Shown here: piece by piece, positions 5,168 to 9,817 of the stretch | How positions within the stretch are numbered: the first letter of the stretch is position 1 | How the letters are laid out: every line of letters begins with the position of its first letter | Assembly: GCA_947628445.1 (NCBI GenBank) | Contig: CANQZX010000045.1 | Span: 1-9,817 of the forward strand | DNA from: an uncultured Bacilli bacterium | GTDB taxonomy: Bacteria > Bacillota_I > Bacilli_A > RF39 > UBA660 | Reading direction: 5' to 3' | Length of the DNA: 9,817 nucleotides | Notes under the pieces: generated by a model | Seen by the model: only the letters and a program-made list of their open reading frames with translations | The model's database searches: none | What the model was told of the DNA's origin: nothing | Translations under genes and position numbers: made by a program

Positions 5168-7486
5168 ATGAATGATGTCGTTTATTTTGATAAAACTCTT
5201 TACAAAGGAAATATTAATCGCGATTTTTATTGGTTTTGTTGTCGTCAGAATAAAAAATTATTAAGATATGTTTTTAGCCATATTTTCTTTTACTTAGGAA
5301 GCTTTTTTTCAAAGAAAATGGCGCTAAAAAGAGTTGAAAATTATCATTGCTATTTAAAAAAAGTTCCCAATTATGCTAAATTAATTAAAGAATTTAAAAA
5401 AAGGAAGGCTCCTAAAATGAGCGATAGGTATTTATTCAAATACCTATCTAATAATATTAATATTATTGCCAAATGTCCAATTGAACTCGTTCAAGCATTT
5501 TTAGGTAAGCAAAAAATTATTGCTTATGAATTAGATAAAAATTTCCAATGTCAAACCGCGGCTTGGGAAAAAAGGGTCAAAGAATTAAAAAATATTGATA
5601 GTGTTTATACGGGTGAGTTAAAAGATTTATTTAAAGTTAATAGTTTACGAACTTATTATTGTAAAGGACCTTTTGTCATTATCTTTAGAAATCGTAAAAG
5701 AGGACTATTAGTATATAATTTATTAAAATGGGGTTTATTTGGATTATTGGGCTTTTTCCTTTTATTAATAAGTTTTACATTTACCACAGTTTATCTCGAT
5801 ACTCAAATGATTACCTCCTACCTTCATAGTGGATTGTTGCTTTTCTTAAATTATTTGCCAATTTTAATTTGTCTGGTTATTATTTTGTTACTTACTAAAA
5901 AGGTTTGGGTATCCTTCTCGGTTACCTCACTTTTAATTATTATCATGGGCATAGTCAATAAAACTAAATTATACTATCGCGATGATGTTTTTAAATTTGA
6001 GGATTTAACTTTAATTAAAGAGGCAGCCATTATGACTACCCGGTACCAAATTATTGTTAGATGGTATACTGTAGTGTGTCTAATTTGCTGTTTAATTTTA
6101 ACTGTTTTTTTAAAAAGATATTGGCCTAAATTAAAAATTAAACTTAAAAGTCAATTAATTGCTTTAGCCACATTATTTGTGCTTATTATTTTCCTTTTAC
6201 CACACATTTATTTTAATAGTTCTTTATATGATAAAGTAGGTGATAAATCTTTTGTTAATAATTTTATTAGTACGCGAATGTCCCAAATAAAAGGGTTAAT
6301 TTATCCGTTTATTTATAGTATCACGGAGTTTAAAGATGTTAAACCAGAAGGTTATAATGAACAAGAAGCAGCCGCGATTTTAGCTAAATATCAGGATGAT
6401 GCCATTCCTGATGAAAAAAAGGTTAATTTTATTGGCATCATGTTAGAGGCTTATAACGATTTTTCGAAATTTCCGAGTATTACTTTTAAAGAAGATATTT
6501 ATAAACCTATGCATGAAATTAGAGATAAATCCTTACATGGTAATATAATTGTCGATATTTTTGGTGGGGGAACCGTTATGACGGAAAGATATTTCATCAC
6601 GGGCTTAAAAAATTTACCAAGTTTCCGGAAACCAGTTAATTCATACGCCTGGTATTTTAAAGAAAATGGGTATGTTACCGAAGCTATGCATCCGCTTTTT
6701 GGCTCTTTTTATAACCGCAATACGAGTAACTATAATTTGGGCTTTGACAACTATTGGAATTATGAAAATAAATATTCCTTGATTCAAGAAGAATATATGA
6801 TGGATATGCCTTTTTATCAATATTTAAAAGAAAACTTGGTGGCAACTAATCAAGCCGGGCAAAAGTATTTTAACTTTTCGGTTACTTATCAAAATCATGG
6901 CCCTTATGAAACTAAATATTTAGGTCATGATTTAATTAAAAATAAAGATTATTCGCCCGAAGCGTATAATATGGTTAATAATTATTTTAATGGCATAAAG
7001 GAAGCTAATTTAGCGCTTGCGGATTTAGTTGATTTTTTAGATAATTATGCTGAACCGACAGTTTTAGTTTTCTTTGGTGATCATAACCCTTACTTAGGTG
7101 AAGAAAATTATGGCTATGAGGAATTAGGTATTGATATGGATATTACCGATACCAAAACCTTTGAAAATTATTATAGTATTCCTTATGTTATTTATGCTAA
7201 TCCCGCGGCTAAAAAAGTATTAAATAAAGATTTCTTAGGCGAAATGCCGACGATTAGTCCCTATTTCTTAATGAGTGAAATATTTGAATATATGGGCTAT
7301 AAAGGTAATGCTTATACCAAATTCTTACAAGATGTTAAGCAAAAAGTCAGTGTCATATCTAGTATTTATAATCGGGAAGATGATAAATATGTTAAACGAG
7401 AAAAAAGTAAATACAATGATTTAATAGCTGAATTTGATAAAGTAAATTATTATTATCAAAATAAAAAAATAAAAAGTGGTTCGTAA
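5168..7486 (+). CDS. LTA-synthase-family phosphoglycerol transferase with a degenerate N-terminal HAD-like domain
   Basis: The C-terminal part resembles LtaS: five membrane segments (about 185-208, 222-242, 246-263, 295-315, 330-347) and then an extracellular sulfatase-fold domain. Residues expected for Mn binding and catalysis are visible: E427 (MLEAYNDF), T469 in FGGGTVMTE as the likely nucleophile, H508 and R517 (MHPLFGSFYNR), H577 (YQNHGPYE), and D638/H639 (FFGDHNPY). It probably moves glycerol phosphate from phosphatidylglycerol onto an acceptor outside the cell. At 772 residues it is well over the roughly 650 of LtaS. The extra N-terminal 180 residues look like an HAD-IB phosphatase (VVYFDKTLYKGN, then DFYWFC) whose key residues are changed: Tyr6 for the nucleophilic Asp, Ala101 at motif II and Gly149 at motif IV. 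Start ATG has AAGGA seven bases upstream. It is last in the epimerase operon and ends in a terminator. Confidence 0.85.
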   Translation: MNDVVYFDKTLYKGNINRDFYWFCCRQNKKLLRYVFSHIFFYLGSFFSKKMALKRVENYHCYLKKVPNYAKLIKEFKKRKAPKMSDRYLFKYLSNNINIIAKCPIELVQAFLGKQKIIAYELDKNFQCQTAAWEKRVKELKNIDSVYTGELKDLFKVNSLRTYYCKGPFVIIFRNRKRGLLVYNLLKWGLFGLLGFFLLLISFTFTTVYLDTQMITSYLHSGLLLFLNYLPILICLVIILLLTKKVWVSFSVTSLLIIIMGIVNKTKLYYRDDVFKFEDLTLIKEAAIMTTRYQIIVRWYTVVCLICCLILTVFLKRYWPKLKIKLKSQLIALATLFVLIIFLLPHIYFNSSLYDKVGDKSFVNNFISTRMSQIKGLIYPFIYSITEFKDVKPEGYNEQEAAAILAKYQDDAIPDEKKVNFIGIMLEAYNDFSKFPSITFKEDIYKPMHEIRDKSLHGNIIVDIFGGGTVMTERYFITGLKNLPSFRKPVNSYAWYFKENGYVTEAMHPLFGSFYNRNTSNYNLGFDNYWNYENKYSLIQEEYMMDMPFYQYLKENLVATNQAGQKYFNFSVTYQNHGPYETKYLGHDLIKNKDYSPEAYNMVNNYFNGIKEANLALADLVDFLDNYAEPTVLVFFGDHNPYLGEENYGYEELGIDMDITDTKTFENYYSIPYVIYANPAAKKVLNKDFLGEMPTISPYFLMSEIFEYMGYKGNAYTKFLQDVKQKVSVISSIYNREDDKYVKREKSKYNDLIAEFDKVNYYYQNKKIKSGS

Positions 7487-7507
7487 CGTAACTGCTTTTT
7501 ATTTTTT
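7471..7507 (+). terminator. Intrinsic terminator spanning the LTA synthase stop codon
   Basis: AAAAAGTGGTT (7471-7481) pairs with AACTGCTTTTT (7490-7500) with two G-U pairs, followed by ATTTTTT. The TAA stop (7484-7486) lies in the loop and the 5' arm encodes the last sense codons, so terminating ribosomes would cover the stem. Confidence 0.8.
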
Positions 7508-7532
7508 AATAATTATATTTAATACCTTATAC

Positions 7533-7561
7533 TTTTCTTTTAGAATTTTTTTTGCTATAAT
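7533..7561 (+). promoter_or_regulatory. Extended -10 promoter of the RNase J gene
   Basis: TATAAT (7556-7561) is preceded by TGC, giving TGnTATAAT. The -35 region at 17 bases is poor (TTTTCT, 7533-7538), as tolerated by extended -10 promoters. It lies after the preceding terminator and 44 bases before the TTG start, so RNase J is an independent unit. Confidence 0.65.
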
Positions 7562-7605
7562 ACAAATAACGAAAAAAACTTTTTATTTTTAGAAAGGTGA
7601 TTAAA

Positions 7606-9240
7606 TTGAGTAAAATAAAAATTTTAGGTTTAGGTGGCTTAGCCGAAAGTGGCAAAAATATTTATGTTATCGAAGTTGATGAAGATATTTTTGTTTTTGA
7701 TTCCGGTATTAAGTATGCCAGTGGGAATGTATTAGGCATTGATTATATTATGCCGGATTTTAGTTATTTAGAAAAAAATCAAAAACGGATTAAAGGGCTT
7801 TTTATCACCCATGGTCATAAAGAAAATATGGGTAGTGTAAAGGATTTTTTAAAGGTTATGCCCCATGTTAAAGTTTATGCCACTAAATATACTAAATTTG
7901 AATTGTTAGAAGATGGGGTTAATGCCGAGAGTATTGTCGAAATAAAACCCCATAAAAAGTTAAATTTTGGAACTAATTCGGTTTTTCCGATTAGTGTTAC
8001 GCATAGTACGCCGGATGCCGTGATGTATGTTTTAAATACGCCTGATGGAGCTATTTGTTACACGGGAGACTTTATTATTGATCCCACGATGCAAGGGGCC
8101 TACGATATGGATTTAGGCAAAATTGCTTATGTGGGGAAACAAAATGTTTTATGTCTTCTTTGTGAATCTAGTTTTGCCGAAGTTCATGGCCATACCTCAC
8201 CCAATCATCGGTTAGAAGAGTTTTACCGGGATACGATTAATCATAACGAAAAGCGAATTTTATTTTCTGTTTTATCTGGTCATTTATACACGATTGAAGA
8301 AATCTTAAAAGCCGCTTTAAATAAACATCGTAAAGTTATTTTAATGGGTAAAAGTTTACAAAATACCATTAATTTTGCCCGTAAGGAAGGGTATTTAACG
8401 ATTCCTGATGATTTACTGGGGGATCTATCCAATATTAATGATGATAATGCGATTCTTTTAATTAATGATGATCGGGCTTATCCTTATGCTAATTTAAATA
8501 AGATTTTAAATGGTTATGATAAGTTTGTTACTTTAAAACCGACCGACACTATTGTCTTTGCCGAACCCCGTTATGATAGTACGGAAAAGATTTTGGTTAA
8601 ACTCCAAAATGAACTAGCCATGTTTGGTTGTAATATTGTAACTATTCCAAAAGAAAAAATGATTTTACATCATGCGGCCCGCGAAGATTTGATGCTTATG
8701 ATTAAATTAATGCAACCGAAATATTATATGCCAGTTAAAGGTGAATATCGTTATATGTTTAATAATGCCACTTTAGCCGAAGAATTAGGCATGCCGAAAG
8801 AAAACATTATTTTAAAACAAAATGGCGAAATGGTCTTTTTCGAAGATGGCGTTTTAGTTGATAAACGGGAAATCTTAAAAGTTAATGATATTTTAATTGA
8901 TGGTAATTCAAATGATGACATTGGCGATTTAGTTATTAAAGACCGCGAAATGTTAAGTGAAAACGGTATTGTTTTAATAAGTGCCACTGTGGACCGGCAA
9001 CATAAGGTTTTGTTGGTTGGACCTGAGGTTACCACCCGTGGTTTTATCTACATTAAATATTCACAAGATATGATTGCCGAAATTAAAGCCATTTGCGAAG
9101 AAATAATTAACCGCAATATCAATCCGAAATATGTCGATTATAACCAAATAAAAGTGGAAATTCGGGAAGAATTAAGTCGGTACTTATATCAAGAAACTGA
9201 ATGTAAACCGATGATTATCGCAGTTATTCAAGAAGTATAA
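7606..9240 (+). CDS. RNase J family protein with a degenerate active site (J2-like)
   Basis: RNase J proteins are 5' exo/endonucleases of RNA turnover with beta-lactamase, beta-CASP and C-terminal domains. All are recognisable in these 544 residues: LGGLAESGKN (9-18), the metal-site region TTH-like ITHGHKENMG (67-76), THSTPD (H133), TGDF (D155), HHAARED (H356), PVKGEYR (376-382), and a C-terminal VLLVGPEVTTRGFIYI segment. Several catalytic residues are altered. The family's HGHxDH reads HGHKEN (D to E73, H to N74), SDST reads CESS (186-189), the TGSQGEP phosphate-binding loop reads INDDRAY (286-292), and PVHGEYR reads PVKGEYR. It is probably a weakly active or inactive paralogue acting with a true RNase J elsewhere, like RNase J2. 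I chose TTG 7606 because AAAGGTGA (7593-7600) sits five bases upstream; the in-frame GTG at 7597 lies inside that SD site. Confidence 0.88.
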   Translation: MSKIKILGLGGLAESGKNIYVIEVDEDIFVFDSGIKYASGNVLGIDYIMPDFSYLEKNQKRIKGLFITHGHKENMGSVKDFLKVMPHVKVYATKYTKFELLEDGVNAESIVEIKPHKKLNFGTNSVFPISVTHSTPDAVMYVLNTPDGAICYTGDFIIDPTMQGAYDMDLGKIAYVGKQNVLCLLCESSFAEVHGHTSPNHRLEEFYRDTINHNEKRILFSVLSGHLYTIEEILKAALNKHRKVILMGKSLQNTINFARKEGYLTIPDDLLGDLSNINDDNAILLINDDRAYPYANLNKILNGYDKFVTLKPTDTIVFAEPRYDSTEKILVKLQNELAMFGCNIVTIPKEKMILHHAAREDLMLMIKLMQPKYYMPVKGEYRYMFNNATLAEELGMPKENIILKQNGEMVFFEDGVLVDKREILKVNDILIDGNSNDDIGDLVIKDREMLSENGIVLISATVDRQHKVLLVGPEVTTRGFIYIKYSQDMIAEIKAICEEIINRNINPKYVDYNQIKVEIREELSRYLYQETECKPMIIAVIQEV

Positions 9241-9247
9241 ACTATGT

Positions 9248-9282
9248 AAAAATTACCTATACTAGCAATAGGTGATTTTTTT
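9248..9282 (+). terminator. Terminator hairpin that also masks the next gene's RBS
   Basis: AAAAATTACCTAT (9248-9260) pairs with ATAGGTGATTTTT (9268-9280) over 13 base pairs with one G-U, around a 7-base loop, and the T-run continues to 9282. The only SD site of the next gene, AGGTGA (9270-9275), lies wholly inside the 3' arm, with the ATG at 9284. The element can end RNase J transcripts and also block translation in read-through RNA. Confidence 0.75.
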
Positions 9283-9283
9283 A

Positions 9284-9712
9284 ATGAAAAGAGATATTGA
9301 AATTCTCAATAATATTTATGAAATCGTGGATATGGGCGTTATTGGAATTGATAATGTGTTAACCAAAATTGAAAGTCAGGCCTTAGAAAAAATATTTATT
9401 GATGAGCGCCGGGAATATAATTTAATTCGCCAAGAGGCCAGTAAACTTTTAGCCGAGTATGAAGAAAAAGCTCAAGGAGTAGGGAAAATGGCTAAAATTA
9501 GTAGTACCCTTATGACCGAGATGGAACTTTTAAAAAATGCGAGTGATAATAAAATTACCAAAATGATGTTAGGCGGAACCAATAAAGGCATAATTGAATT
9601 AACCTCACTTTTAAATAAGGGACCAATTAAAGATGAAAAAGTCGCGGATTTAAGTCAAAAATTAATTGCAACTTTGGAACATAATATCCAAGATTTAAAA
9701 AAATATTTATAA
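9284..9712 (+). CDS. Conserved-type small helical protein of unknown function
   Basis: The 142-residue product is highly charged, with no signal peptide and no membrane segment. Almost the whole chain reads as amphipathic helices (about 4-25, 28-60, 65-92, 98-113, 118-142), separated by a GG at about 96-97 and by LNKGPIKDE. This suggests a four-helix bundle of the general ferritin-like or DUF2383 sort, but I see no clear repeated ExxH iron-binding motif. Similar proteins (opening like EILNNIYE, VDMGVIGIDNV, with a MAKISS core) are familiar to me from Clostridia without known function. ATG 9284 is preferred because AGGTGA ends eight bases upstream; an in-frame GTG at 9272 overlaps that SD site. 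It follows RNase J by 43 bases and can be expressed by read-through of the hairpin, or from a promoter I cannot see. Confidence 0.75.
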   Translation: MKRDIEILNNIYEIVDMGVIGIDNVLTKIESQALEKIFIDERREYNLIRQEASKLLAEYEEKAQGVGKMAKISSTLMTEMELLKNASDNKITKMMLGGTNKGIIELTSLLNKGPIKDEKVADLSQKLIATLEHNIQDLKKYL

Positions 9713-9718
9713 ATTTAA

Positions 9719-9773
9719 ACTCCTTAAGGATATATCATAACAGTAATAAGGAGTGAAAAATAAAAAACACTCC
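9719..9773. repeat. Three mutually pairing segments around an SD-like site
   Basis: ACTCCTTA (9719-9726) is complementary to TAAGGAGT (9747-9754). GGAGTG (9750-9755) is also complementary to CACTCC (9768-9773), so two hairpins compete for the same central strand. TCCTTAAGGA (9721-9730) is itself a palindrome. The central strand contains an SD-like AAGGAG. No T-run follows, so it is not an ordinary terminator. Confidence 0.5.
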
Positions 9774-9817
9774 ATATTAAATAGAAAAAGGAAAAATAAA
9801 AGAAAAATAAAAAAATT
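9753..9817 (+). CDS. Possible truncated gene with a very basic N-terminus
   Basis: From GTG 9753 the frame stays open to the window edge and encodes MKNKKHSILNRKRKNK followed by more Lys/Arg. Such a start is common for single-pass membrane enzymes such as penicillin-binding proteins, but nothing else identifies it. The in-frame stop at 9747 rules out an earlier start. The only SD-like site, AAGGAG (9748-9753), overlaps the GTG, which is a serious weakness. A-rich DNA also gives lysine-rich frames by chance. Confidence 0.3.
   Translation, partial: MKNKKHSILNRKRKNKRKIKK

Noticed and set aside
8751..9035. Minus-strand open frame of 94 codons
   Set aside because: It is antisense to the well-supported RNase J coding sequence and has no recognisable motif.
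1..9817. tRNA, rRNA, CRISPR arrays, insertion sequences or phage genes
   Set aside because: No cloverleaf, no regularly spaced repeats, no transposase or integrase frames and no att-like duplications were seen on either strand.

Overview
The window is very AT-rich DNA with every convincing gene on the + strand. Codon choice is strongly A/T-ending, Shine-Dalgarno (SD) sites are good and intrinsic terminators have U-tracts, so the source is a low-GC Bacillota. A CotD-type spore-coat protein, a teichoic/lipoteichoic-acid-type synthase and a degenerate RNase J paralogue point to a Bacilli-side lineage, perhaps an uncultured gut Erysipelotrichales/RF39-like organism. That placement is inference, not a measurement.

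Layout. Positions 1-215 form a regulatory leader with possible debris of an upstream terminator, a (AT)9 tract lying between possible -35 and -10 boxes, and an 18-bp palindrome touching a second TATAAT. They precede a 631-residue exported or anchored surface protein (216-2111) that ends at a clear terminator. A small Cys/His-rich CotD-like gene follows (2227-2523). Its terminator is interleaved with an extended -10 promoter driving UDP-GlcNAc 2-epimerase (2608-3726), which overlaps by one base a polytopic GT-C-like membrane protein (3726-5093). After 74 bases comes an LTA-synthase-family phosphoglycerol transferase (5168-7486), with a terminator spanning its stop codon. Next is an RNase J family gene (7606-9240, TTG start) with its own promoter, then a hairpin that is both terminator and RBS-masking element, then a small helical protein (9284-9712). 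A possible truncated gene with a very basic N-terminus runs off the right edge.

How the genes fit together. Epimerase, GT-C-like protein and LTA-synthase-like enzyme look like one envelope-polymer unit: ManNAc precursor supply, membrane sugar transfer, and extracellular transfer of phosphoglycerol or a similar group. RNase J and the small helical protein form a separate unit.

Most notable points. (1) The LTA synthase carries a cytoplasmic N-terminal domain that reads as a HAD phosphatase with its catalytic residues lost. (2) The RNase J paralogue has HxHxDH changed to HGHKEN and has also lost the TGSQGEP-type motif, so it looks like a regulatory or structural pseudo-nuclease. (3) A 13-bp terminator hairpin buries the only RBS of the gene after RNase J. 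(4) The AT repeat sits in a promoter-spacer arrangement suited to slipped-strand phase variation of the surface protein.
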